From Acetobacterium sp. (GTDB taxonomy: Bacteria > Bacillota > Clostridia > Eubacteriales > Eubacteriaceae): a stretch of 6,762 bases of DNA. The position numbers were made by a program, and so were the translations under genes. The notes under the pieces were generated by a model, which worked only from the letters and a program-made list of their open reading frames with translations, had not been told where the DNA came from and ran no database searches. The stretch spans positions 1 to 6,762 of the forward strand of contig JAKLQL010000538.1 of the NCBI GenBank assembly GCA_022013395.1, given 5' to 3'. Of this stretch, positions 1-6,232 are shown one piece after another (the stretch's first letter is position 1; every line of letters begins with the position of its first letter).

Positions 1-1563
<1,563 letters not shown>

Positions 1564-1570
1564 AGTTTGT

Positions 1571-1595
1571 ATTTAAAGCCTTTCGGCCTTTAAAT
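1571..1595 (-). other. Leader hairpin with GNRA tetraloop, just upstream of 16S
   Basis: On the minus strand AUUUAAA, a bulged G, GCC, then a GAAA tetraloop, then GGC and UUUAAAU form a stem of 10 pairs with one bulge. It ends about 8 nt before the mature 16S 5' end. It is probably a structured part of the pre-16S leader that helps folding or 5' end processing. It has no U-run and so is not a terminator. Confidence 0.55.
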
Positions 1596-1640
1596 GCTGT
1601 CTCATTTGAATAACTGTAATTTATCCTCTACCGAGTTAAT

Positions 1641-1654
1641 GTTTTAAAGAGTGC
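1641..1654 (-). promoter_or_regulatory. boxA-like antitermination site in the rRNA leader
   Basis: The minus strand reads GCACTCTTTAAAAC, close to the bacterial rRNA boxA core (TGCTCTTTAACA; Bacillus type TGTTCTTTGAAAA). It lies about 80 nt upstream of mature 16S and downstream of both promoters, where boxA normally sits. In known systems boxA RNA is bound by NusB/NusE (S10) and protects untranslated rRNA transcripts from termination. It was identified by eye from similarity and position. Confidence 0.55.
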
Positions 1655-1682
1655 ATCTCTCTGTTTCTATTTTAGCCTCATT

Positions 1683-1696
1683 CATCCTTGCGGATG
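1683..1696 (-). other. Small hairpin in the rRNA leader
   Basis: CATCC and GGATG flank a 4-nt loop, giving a 5-bp hairpin in the leader between the processing-stem half and boxA. No function can be assigned. A boxB/boxC-like leader role is possible. Confidence 0.3.
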
Positions 1697-1705
1697 TTTT
1701 GGCTG

Positions 1706-1743
1706 TTTTACAGGTTTTATGGTACTATTCTCTTTTCTATGAC
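1706..1743 (-). other. Leader half of the 16S processing (RNase III) stem
   Basis: In the minus-strand transcript this leader segment (GUCAUAGAAAAGAGAAUAGU and following) pairs with the trailer at 1-36. There are 25 near-perfect positions (one G-G mismatch at 1737, one G-U at 1731), then an asymmetric loop, then CCUGUA with UACAGG. It lies between the second promoter and boxA, as expected for the 5' strand of the long stem that encloses 16S rRNA and is cut by RNase III. Confidence 0.8.
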
Positions 1744-1793
1744 CGTTGCTGCTTCGTCGTTTTTAATATGTTTCCGACTGAAGAAGCTTTTCT

Positions 1794-1822
1794 ATTATAT
1801 CGTTGTTTCTTCATGTTGTCAA
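1794..1822 (-). promoter_or_regulatory. rRNA operon promoter P2 (perfect consensus sigma-70 type)
   Basis: The minus strand has TTGACA (1822-1817), a 17-nt spacer and TATAAT (1799-1794): full consensus with ideal spacing. Upstream, 1823-1850 is A/T rich with an A-tract, as in an UP element. Transcription should start near 1787-1788. The -35 and upstream region closely resemble those of P1. Confidence 0.9.
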
Positions 1823-1901
1823 GCTGTTTTTTGAAATTCTTTTAAGTTAATTTCTGTTATTCAGCTGTGTGTGCGCCGCCTCTGTTCGAGACAACTTCAT
1901 T

Positions 1902-1930
1902 AGTATACGCTCTTCCGACCTTCCTGTCAA
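1902..1930 (-). promoter_or_regulatory. rRNA operon promoter P1
   Basis: The minus strand has TTGACA (1930-1925), a 17-nt spacer and TATACT (1907-1902). Strong A-tracts upstream (1935-1962) look like an UP element. The start site is expected near 1895-1896. Tandem P1/P2 promoters about 100 bp apart are normal for rRNA operons and allow high, growth-rate-dependent output. Confidence 0.88.
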
Positions 1931-1962
1931 CCTGTTTTTGAAAGTTTTTTAATTCTTTTTTC

Positions 1963-2029
1963 ATTGCGCTGTACTTATGTCTTGTACGCCGTTATTCGGT
2001 CTTTCCACATAATCTCTAATGTTATCTTT
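1963..2029. other. Intergenic segment between ribU terminator and rRNA promoters
   Basis: This is A/T-rich sequence with no ORF, no further consensus promoter and no clear hairpin. It separates the terminator after ribU from the P1 upstream element. I see nothing else in it. Confidence 0.5.
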
Positions 2030-2072
2030 CTATATAATAATAAAGAACCTGAAATCAATTGATTCCAGGTCC
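2030..2072 (-). terminator. Intrinsic terminator after ribU
   Basis: In the minus-strand transcript a 12-bp stem forms (2072-2061 with 2056-2045, including two G-U pairs) around a 4-nt AAUU loop. It is followed by UUUAUUAUUAUAUA. It lies 21 nt past the ribU stop codon and insulates ribU from the rRNA promoters. The opposite strand has no T-run, so it is one-directional. Confidence 0.85.
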
Positions 2073-2093
2073 TCTCTTATAATGAAGAATTAA

Positions 2094-2663
2094 CTATTTG
2101 CTTTCTGCAATCTTTGTTTCCTGTATTTCTAAACCCAGCACCTTGCTCACTGATTTGTAAACAACAAAGGTAATGACTGAATTTATACCGGCTTTGAGCA
2201 GATTAAATGGAACAATAATTGGCAAAATCATTGGGAGAACGGCTTCAACCGGAATTCCCAAAAAGAATGGTGTAATGGCGATGTTCCATAAAGCCATGGT
2301 AATTGTCATCGTTACCGAACCAAAAGCCAGACCAATGACAGCACCTTTTCTGGTTCTGTTTCTTTTATAAATGTTTCCCGCCACCAATACAAACGATCCG
2401 GTTGCGAAGAAATGCATCAAGATTCCGATTATACCGCTGGCTGAACTGACAGTTACTCCTTGTAATACACAAACAACCGCTGTTAAAATTAAACCACCTA
2501 ATGGACCAAACATAAATGTACCAATGAAAATGGGAATATCCGCTGGATCATACTCCAGAAATGGAGCAGCCGGGAATATTGGAAAATGAATCAGGTAAAC
2601 CAATAGTATGGACATTGCTGCCAATACTGCCATCTGTGTCAATTGTTTTGTCTTGATTTTCAT
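2094..2663 (-). CDS. ribU: Riboflavin ECF transporter S component RibU
   Basis: A 189-residue integral membrane protein, the normal length for an ECF S component. It binds riboflavin and works with a shared energising module (EcfT and two ATPases, not in this window) to import it. About six hydrophobic segments span residues 10-170. RibU-type motifs are visible: FLEYDPADIP (35-44) followed by a GPLGG turn (53-57), and PFNLLKAGINS (152-162). An AxxxA-type small-residue motif (A12-A16) lies in the first helix, where S components contact EcfT. The tail is hydrophilic. The ATG is well supported by AGGAGG seven bases upstream. The gene has its own promoter and an FMN riboswitch ending in a terminator 36 nt before the start, so high FMN should shut it off. 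This regulation independently supports riboflavin as substrate. It is probably monocistronic. Confidence 0.93.
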   Translation of the reverse strand: MKIKTKQLTQMAVLAAMSILLVYLIHFPIFPAAPFLEYDPADIPIFIGTFMFGPLGGLILTAVVCVLQGVTVSSASGIIGILMHFFATGSFVLVAGNIYKRNRTRKGAVIGLAFGSVTMTITMALWNIAITPFFLGIPVEAVLPMILPIIVPFNLLKAGINSVITFVVYKSVSKVLGLEIQETKIAESK

Positions 2664-2698
2664 GGAAAATCCTCCTTCAATTGTCTGTTCAGTAAACT

Positions 2699-2732
2699 AA
2701 AAAGCCCTTGAAAATTTCTTTTCAAGGGCTTT
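2699..2732 (-). terminator. Riboswitch-controlled terminator upstream of ribU
   Basis: On the minus strand AAAGCCCTTGAAAA (2732-2719), a 4-nt GAAA loop and the exact complement (2714-2701) form a perfect 14-bp stem followed by a run of U (the stem's last UUU plus UU). It lies between the FMN aptamer and the ribU ribosome binding site and is the OFF structure. Its 5' arm is also complementary to the 5' strand of the aptamer P1 region (2861-2870), giving a plausible antiterminator. Confidence 0.93.
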
Positions 2733-2751
2733 GCGTGCAAAATTGTACGCC

Positions 2752-2872
2752 ATTTCTTTCATCCGGACTATACCGTCGGTTCTGGATTCTAACCAGATCG
2801 GCCTTTCGGCTCGTGGACTTAACACTTTCGTATATCACCACCGGTGAGGACTTACACCTCGCCCTGAAACAG
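2752..2872 (-). promoter_or_regulatory. FMN riboswitch (RFN element)
   Basis: The minus strand carries the conserved RFN core in order: AGGGCGAGGTG, TCCTCACCGGTGGTGAT, AAGTCCACGAGCCGAAAGGC, CTGGTTAGAATCCAGAACCG, ACGGTATAGTCCGGATGAAA. This class binds flavin mononucleotide and normally switches off riboflavin synthesis or uptake genes when FMN is high. Here it precedes ribU and is followed by a strong terminator, so it acts by premature termination. A small imperfect hairpin (2733-2750) sits between aptamer and terminator. Confidence 0.97.
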
Positions 2873-2892
2873 ACTATTCATTTATTGGTTTC

Positions 2893-2922
2893 ATTATATA
2901 CCTTGTTGAATTTCTTTGTCAA
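2893..2922 (-). promoter_or_regulatory. Promoter of the FMN riboswitch-ribU transcript
   Basis: The minus strand has TTGACA (2922-2917), an 18-nt spacer and TATAAT (2898-2893). A start near 2886 would put the FMN aptamer about 15 nt into the transcript, so most of the leader is riboswitch. The -35 box lies only 19 bp past the corA stop codon. Confidence 0.85.
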
Positions 2923-2940
2923 TGATATTTTTTGATATCC

Positions 2941-3870
2941 TTAATTGAACATCTTCTTCAAGAACAAGACGAATCCAGCGACACCCGTACATCCCAAAGC
3001 AATACACACAACAAACCAGAAATTAGGTACTGGAATTCCGGCAACATTCATCCCGAAAAAGCTGGAGATCATTGTTGGAATCGCCATCAGAATTGTCAAT
3101 GATGTGAGAATTTTCATTACCACATTCAGATTATTGGAAATAATGGACGCGAAGGCGTCTCTTGTTTCGCTAAGAATATTACTATAAATGTTTGACATTT
3201 CGATTCCCTGTTGGACTTCAATAATGACATCTTCCAGTAAATCTTTATCTTCTTCATAAAGCTTAATAATACGTCCTCGTTGAAGTTTTTCCAAAACGGA
3301 CTGATTGGCTTTTAGTGAAGTTGAAAAGAACACCAAACTTTTTTCAAGATCAAGGAGTTGGATTAACTCTTTATTTTTCATGGAAATATTTAATTGTCTT
3401 TCGATCTCAGTACTCATTCGATTAATATGTCTCAGGTATATCAAAAATCGACTGGCAACCCGATAGAGAATTTGAAAGACAAAACGGGTTTTCAGATTGG
3501 TGAACACATTTTTAACCCGACCTTTTGCAAAATCATCGATGAGTGTGTTCCCATGTAAACATACCGTAATAATATTATCATCGGTTTGAATAATCCCAAC
3601 CGGGATGGTGTTATACAGTACCAATGCGCTATCCTTTTCAATGACAGGGACATCAATGGTGATCAGGGCCTGGTTGTTGTCTTCCAATTCTACCCGGGAA
3701 ATTTCTTCTTCATCCAGTGCGGCTCTCAAAAAATCAGGTTCAACATCTAATTCCTTGGTAATAAACTGCAATTCTGCTTCTGTTGGGTTAACCATATTGA
3801 TCCAACTGTTTTTTTCAATGGTCTCAATTTCTTGAATCTTTCCATCAATGGTTTTATAGATTTTGATCAT
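2941..3870 (-). CDS. corA: CorA-family magnesium transporter
   Basis: A 309-residue protein of normal CorA length, a pentameric inner-membrane channel for Mg2+ (some relatives carry Co2+, Ni2+ or Zn2+). The N-terminal ~245 residues are the acidic cytoplasmic funnel with long helices (130-240). The C-terminus holds two membrane segments (about 252-272 and 284-304). The signature GMN selectivity motif is at 273-275, directly after the first. The loop after it reads VAGIPVPNFWF, not the MPEL of the E. coli-type subgroup, so it belongs to another CorA branch. The end (LKKMFN) is short and basic, as usual. ATG was chosen because AAAGGAGG lies six bases upstream. A Mg2+-sensing M-box leader controls the transcript, which supports Mg2+ as the physiological substrate. 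A 29-codon ORF ends 15 bases before the start and may be translationally coupled. No convincing terminator follows before the ribU promoter. Confidence 0.94.
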   Translation of the reverse strand: MIKIYKTIDGKIQEIETIEKNSWINMVNPTEAELQFITKELDVEPDFLRAALDEEEISRVELEDNNQALITIDVPVIEKDSALVLYNTIPVGIIQTDDNIITVCLHGNTLIDDFAKGRVKNVFTNLKTRFVFQILYRVASRFLIYLRHINRMSTEIERQLNISMKNKELIQLLDLEKSLVFFSTSLKANQSVLEKLQRGRIIKLYEEDKDLLEDVIIEVQQGIEMSNIYSNILSETRDAFASIISNNLNVVMKILTSLTILMAIPTMISSFFGMNVAGIPVPNFWFVVCIALGCTGVAGFVLFLKKMFN

Positions 3871-3885
3871 TGCTTTCCTCCTTTA

Positions 3886-3975
3886 TTAAGAGCAGCCGAT
3901 GATCTGTAAGATATTTTGGCCGCTCAGTTTTTGTTTCATTTGTTCAATACGCTTCTCACCAGGGTCTGCGTCCAT
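3886..3975 (-). CDS. 29-residue ORF upstream of corA (possible leader peptide or small protein)
   Basis: The minus strand has ATG (3975-3973) to TAA (3888-3886), encoding a peptide that starts MDADPGEKRIEQMKQKLSGQ and ends NILQIIGCS. It has a good ribosome binding site (AAGGAGT, nine bases before the ATG). The stop lies right next to the corA ribosome binding site, leaving a 15-base gap to the corA start, so coupling is likely. The peptide is charged and probably helical in its first 18 residues, then turns hydrophobic with one cysteine; there is no signal peptide. I do not recognise it. In enterobacteria corA and mgtA have translated leader peptides (CorL, MgtL), which makes a regulatory role conceivable here, but no sequence similarity is claimed. 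It may also be chance. Confidence 0.5.
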   Translation of the reverse strand: MDADPGEKRIEQMKQKLSGQNILQIIGCS

Positions 3976-4083
3976 CCTATCTCACTCCTTTTCTTCATTT
4001 TTAAATAAATTCTACAATATAGTTCACAGGCAGTCGCCAACTGTGCGCAAGCGCCCGATTGGCTCGTTGCCTTCGCGCAACAT

Positions 4084-4110
4084 CAAGAAATTCGCTTTGC
4101 TCTTTTCTTG
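4084..4110 (-). repeat. Second hairpin of the repeat unit, first copy
   Basis: CAAGAAA (4084-4090) and TTTCTTG (4104-4110) form a 7-bp stem with a 13-nt loop. The matching copy at 4177-4201 keeps pairing through an A-T to C-G exchange, which supports a real structure. Confidence 0.6.
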
Positions 4111-4170
4111 TCATTCGCGGGCAGTCGCCAACTGTCTGCAAGCAGCCGATTGGCTCGTTGCCTTCGCGCA

Positions 4171-4208
4171 AACCACACGAAAATCGCGTTGCTCTTTTCG
4201 TTTTGGTT
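4171..4208 (-). repeat. Second hairpin of the repeat unit, second copy
   Basis: ACGAAAA (4177-4183) pairs with TTTTCGT (4195-4201), and outside it AACCA (4171-4175) pairs with TGGTT (4204-4208). The internal loop TCGCGTTGCTC closely matches the loop of the copy at 4084-4110. Confidence 0.6.
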
Positions 4209-4266
4209 CACGGGCAGTCGTCAACTGTCTGCGAGCAGCCGATTGACTCGTTGCCTTCGCGCAAAT

Positions 4267-4296
4267 AAAAAAACCCCACTTTTTGAGGAGGTTTTT
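4267..4296 (-). terminator. M-box-controlled terminator upstream of corA
   Basis: In the minus-strand RNA AAAAACCUC (4296-4288) pairs with GGGGUUUUU (4277-4269): 9 bp with one G-U and a 10-nt loop. The U-run continues to 4267 and then reads AUUUG. It follows the Mg2+ aptamer by about 15 nt and is the OFF structure. An alternative hairpin formed by 4318-4313 with 4290-4285 and 4308-4302 with 4298-4292 would break both this stem and the aptamer closing stem. The plus strand also ends in TTTTT, so weak bidirectional activity is possible. Confidence 0.85.
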
Positions 4297-4310
4297 GCAC
4301 AGCAAAAAAT

Positions 4311-4470
4311 GGCTCCTCTATTCGTTGAGTTTTGGCACTATACAGCATAGGGCTAAGCCCAACTGCGTTAAGTAAAACCTTAATTCGATAGTACCTGTTA
4401 ACCCATTGGCATCTTTCGATGTTTCCGGGCAGCAGCCATATCTGTATAGGAGCCTCGCCTAACAAAAGAA
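4311..4470 (-). promoter_or_regulatory. M-box (ykoK) magnesium riboswitch controlling corA
   Basis: The minus strand matches the M-box consensus throughout: GTTAGGCGAGGCTCCTATAC near the 5' end, GGCTGCTGCCCGGAAACATC, then GATGCCAATGGGTTAACAGG, TACTATCGAATTAAGG, GCTGTATAGTGCC, and ACTCAACGAATAGAGGAGCC at the 3' end. The closing stem GGCTC(CT) at 4454-4448 pairs with (AG)GAGCC at 4317-4311, and CTATACAG (4449-4442) pairs with CTGTATAG (4345-4338). In Bacillus this class folds compactly on Mg2+ and terminates transcription of Mg2+ importers. Here it stands before corA with a terminator directly after, so corA should be induced by Mg2+ shortage. Confidence 0.96.
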
Positions 4471-4502
4471 ACACATGGTTCTCTTATCATAATCTATCAT
4501 TA

Positions 4503-4531
4503 ACTATATCTTTTTATCCTTTTATTGTCAA
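4503..4531 (-). promoter_or_regulatory. Promoter of the M-box-corA transcript
   Basis: The minus strand has TTGACA (4531-4526), a 17-nt spacer and TATAGT (4508-4503). Transcription should start near 4494-4497, about 25-30 nt before the M-box. The resulting leader to corA is roughly 620 nt and includes aptamer, terminator, the repeat array and the small ORF. Confidence 0.85.
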
Positions 4532-4762
4532 TGATTTTTAAGTTAACACTTTGTAAACAACAACCTTATTTTCAGAAATATAAAGAACCCCTTGCTTATT
4601 AGGCCTGATATTGTGTACAATTCAAGTCATAAAGATAACCATGCCATGTACGTTTAACCGTTTCTTTTCAAGTTTGATTAAGCCAGTGATCTGAGAATCA
4701 AGTACCAATCGCTGATATACAAAATATTCAAGTAAAATTCCACCATCTTAAAGGAGGTAAAC
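4532..4762 (+). promoter_or_regulatory. Divergent intergenic region upstream of gadB, weak promoter candidate
   Basis: This A/T-rich segment separates the corA-unit promoter from gadB. The best plus-strand promoter I can find is TTGCTT (4592-4597), an 18-nt spacer and TACAAT (4616-4621), which would give a leader of about 135 nt. The -35 box matches consensus at only three of six bases, so an activator or an alternative sigma factor may be needed. A near-consensus ribosome binding site AAGGAGGT (4751-4758) precedes the gadB ATG by four bases. I see no riboswitch here. Confidence 0.35.
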
Positions 4763-6175
4763 ATGCTACATTCAAGACCTGATAAAGACCAACTGGATAG
4801 TGTCTACAAAATACCGGTTTTTAACAATGACCCCCTGGATTCAACCTTACCTAAATTTCGATTGTGCAATAACTCCATCGATCCCGAACTTGCCTATCGT
4901 CTAATCAAGGATGATCTGTTGGACGAGGGCAGTGCCCGGCTTAACTTAGCTACTTTTTGCCAGACTTACATGGAGCCCGCTGGTTTACGGATTATGTCTG
5001 AAACTTTGGAAAAAAATGCCATCGATAAGTCCGAATACCCACAAACCACCGACCTCGAAAATCGCTGTGTCAACATTATTGCTAATCTCTGGAATGCTCC
5101 TGAAGACATGGAATTTATGGGCACTTCTACGGTTGGTTCTTCCGAAGCCTGCATGCTTGGTGGCCTGGCCATGAAATTTACCTGGCGAGAGAAAGCCAAG
5201 AAATTGGGAATTGACATTCTTTCCCGGAAACCCAACCTTGTCATTTCTTCGGGTTATCAGGTCTGCTGGGAAAAATTCTGTGTCTATTGGGATATTGAAA
5301 TGCGTTGCGTGCCCTTGGATAAAGACCATATGAGTCTTAATATGGATACCGTCATGAGTTATGTCGATGAGGACACCATCGGAATTATTGCCATTATGGG
5401 CATTACCTATACCGGTAAATATGACGATGTAAAAAAACTGGATGCATTGGTTGAACAGTATAATCAAACCGCAGCAATTTCTGTTCCCATCCATGTGGAT
5501 GCGGCATCCGGTGGGATGTTTGCACCATTTATTCTGCCTGCTTTAGAATGGGATTTCAGACTTAAAAATGTTATTTCCATTAACACCTCCGGCCATAAAT
5601 ACGGGCTTGTTTATCCGGGAGTTGGCTGGGTCATCTGGAAAGATAAACGCTTTTTACCTTCTGAACTTATTTTCAGTGTCAGTTATCTCGGCGGTGATCT
5701 GCCCACCATGGCGATCAACTTCTCCCGCTCTTCCAGCCAAATAATTGGTCAGTATTTTAATTTTTTATCTTACGGTTATCGCGGTTATCGTGAGATTCAC
5801 GAACGAACCCGGAGTGTTGCTAAATACATTGCCACAGAACTTGAACAGACAGGCCTTTTCGAAATTCTTAATGATGGCGACAATATTCCCATTGTCTGCT
5901 GGAAAATGAAAACAACCATCGACAAGCCCTGGAGCCTTTATGACCTGGCCGATCGCCTCCGCACTAATGGTTGGCAAGTCCCTGCCTATCCACTTCCCGA
6001 TAATTTGTCCAATGTTGTGATCCAGCGGGTTGTTGTCCGTCAGGATTTAAGCATGCAGCTGGCCACATTATTTATCAAAGATATCACGGAAAGCATCCAC
6101 GCCCTGAATCATGCCCACATTATTATTTATGGACATTCCGATGAGAACAAAGGCGCTCTTGGTTTTACACATTAA
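4763..6175 (+). CDS. gadB: Glutamate decarboxylase (PLP-dependent)
   Basis: A 470-residue enzyme converting L-glutamate to 4-aminobutyrate (GABA) and CO2 while consuming a proton, the core of glutamate-dependent acid resistance. Length and sequence track E. coli GadA/GadB (466 aa) end to end. Visible group II decarboxylase features: NLATFCQT (61-68), EYPQ (91-94), SSEACMLGG (126-134, phosphate and cofactor contacts), HVDAASGG (244-251, with Asp246 expected at the PLP pyridine nitrogen), and SGHKYG (276-281, with Lys279 the PLP Schiff-base lysine). NFSR (319-322) and the C-terminal domain (390-450) are also conserved. The last residue is His470, near where E. coli GadB carries His465, which caps the active site at neutral pH. 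ATG fits the family's N-terminal length and has AAGGAGGT just upstream. The protein is cytoplasmic. No glutamate/GABA antiporter gene is adjacent; the next gene is on the other strand. Confidence 0.96.
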   Translation: MLHSRPDKDQLDSVYKIPVFNNDPLDSTLPKFRLCNNSIDPELAYRLIKDDLLDEGSARLNLATFCQTYMEPAGLRIMSETLEKNAIDKSEYPQTTDLENRCVNIIANLWNAPEDMEFMGTSTVGSSEACMLGGLAMKFTWREKAKKLGIDILSRKPNLVISSGYQVCWEKFCVYWDIEMRCVPLDKDHMSLNMDTVMSYVDEDTIGIIAIMGITYTGKYDDVKKLDALVEQYNQTAAISVPIHVDAASGGMFAPFILPALEWDFRLKNVISINTSGHKYGLVYPGVGWVIWKDKRFLPSELIFSVSYLGGDLPTMAINFSRSSSQIIGQYFNFLSYGYRGYREIHERTRSVAKYIATELEQTGLFEILNDGDNIPIVCWKMKTTIDKPWSLYDLADRLRTNGWQVPAYPLPDNLSNVVIQRVVVRQDLSMQLATLFIKDITESIHALNHAHIIIYGHSDENKGALGFTH

Positions 6176-6178
6176 CAA

Positions 6179-6207
6179 AGAAGGATCTGTCAATGACAGA
6201 TCCTTCT
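6179..6207 (+). terminator. Intrinsic terminator after gadB, possibly bidirectional
   Basis: AGAAGGATCTGTC (6179-6191) and its exact complement (6195-6207) form a perfect 13-bp stem with a 3-nt loop. On the plus strand CTTAATTTATTTC follows. On the minus strand the stem is followed by TTGTTAATG, a weaker U-tract. It begins four bases after the gadB stop and lies 25 bp beyond the stop of the convergent gene, so it probably serves both. Confidence 0.88.
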
Positions 6208-6232
6208 CTTAATTTATTTCTGATTTTCTTGC

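Larger units (their letters stand above)
4029..4255 (-). repeat. Three tandem copies of a ~92-bp structured repeat in the corA 5' UTR
   Basis: The 43-bp cores lie at 4029-4071, 4120-4162 and 4213-4255, so the period is 91 then 93 bp. Each core is an imperfect palindrome: GGCA/TGCC outer stem, GCCAA/TTGGC (GTCAA/TTGAC in copy 3) middle stem, CTG/CAG (GCG/CGC in copy 1) inner stem. On the corA-sense (minus) strand the loop is CUUG, or CUCG in copy 3. The segments between cores are also related and hold a second hairpin (4084-4110 and 4177-4201). Copies differ at few positions and nearly all stem changes are compensated. The array is downstream of the M-box terminator, so it is transcribed only when corA is on. 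The GC content is clearly higher than the surroundings, which suggests a dispersed or acquired element. I cannot name the family. Confidence 0.9.

Noticed and set aside
1651..1845. 64-codon plus-strand ORF
   Set aside because: It overlaps the rRNA leader and promoter P2 on the other strand; its hydrophobic translation is a by-product of T-rich sequence.
2924..2939. Terminator after corA
   Set aside because: The GATAT/ATATC stem is only five A/T-rich pairs and no U-run follows on the minus strand.
4029..4255. CRISPR array
   Set aside because: Only three units, with 43-bp imperfect palindromes that differ by compensatory changes; the intervening segments resemble each other, unlike unique spacers; no cas genes are present.
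3899..4350. Overlapping plus-strand ORFs of 69-115 codons and a minus-strand ORF of 64 codons with repeated motifs such as CAKATSQSAACRQL
   Set aside because: The repeated peptide comes from the palindromic DNA repeat read in several frames. No ribosome binding site is seen, and several frames on both strands are open at once.
4208..4474. 88-codon minus-strand ORF
   Set aside because: It runs through the M-box aptamer, its terminator and a repeat copy; the conserved RNA structure explains the sequence.
4262..4500. Stand-alone small RNA such as 6S RNA
   Set aside because: A consensus promoter, a ~230-nt transcript and a terminator first suggested this, but the conserved blocks match the M-box riboswitch and corA lies downstream on the same strand.
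4966..5977. Minus-strand ORFs of 70-169 codons inside gadB
   Set aside because: They are antisense shadows of a fully conserved glutamate decarboxylase, with no ribosome binding sites.
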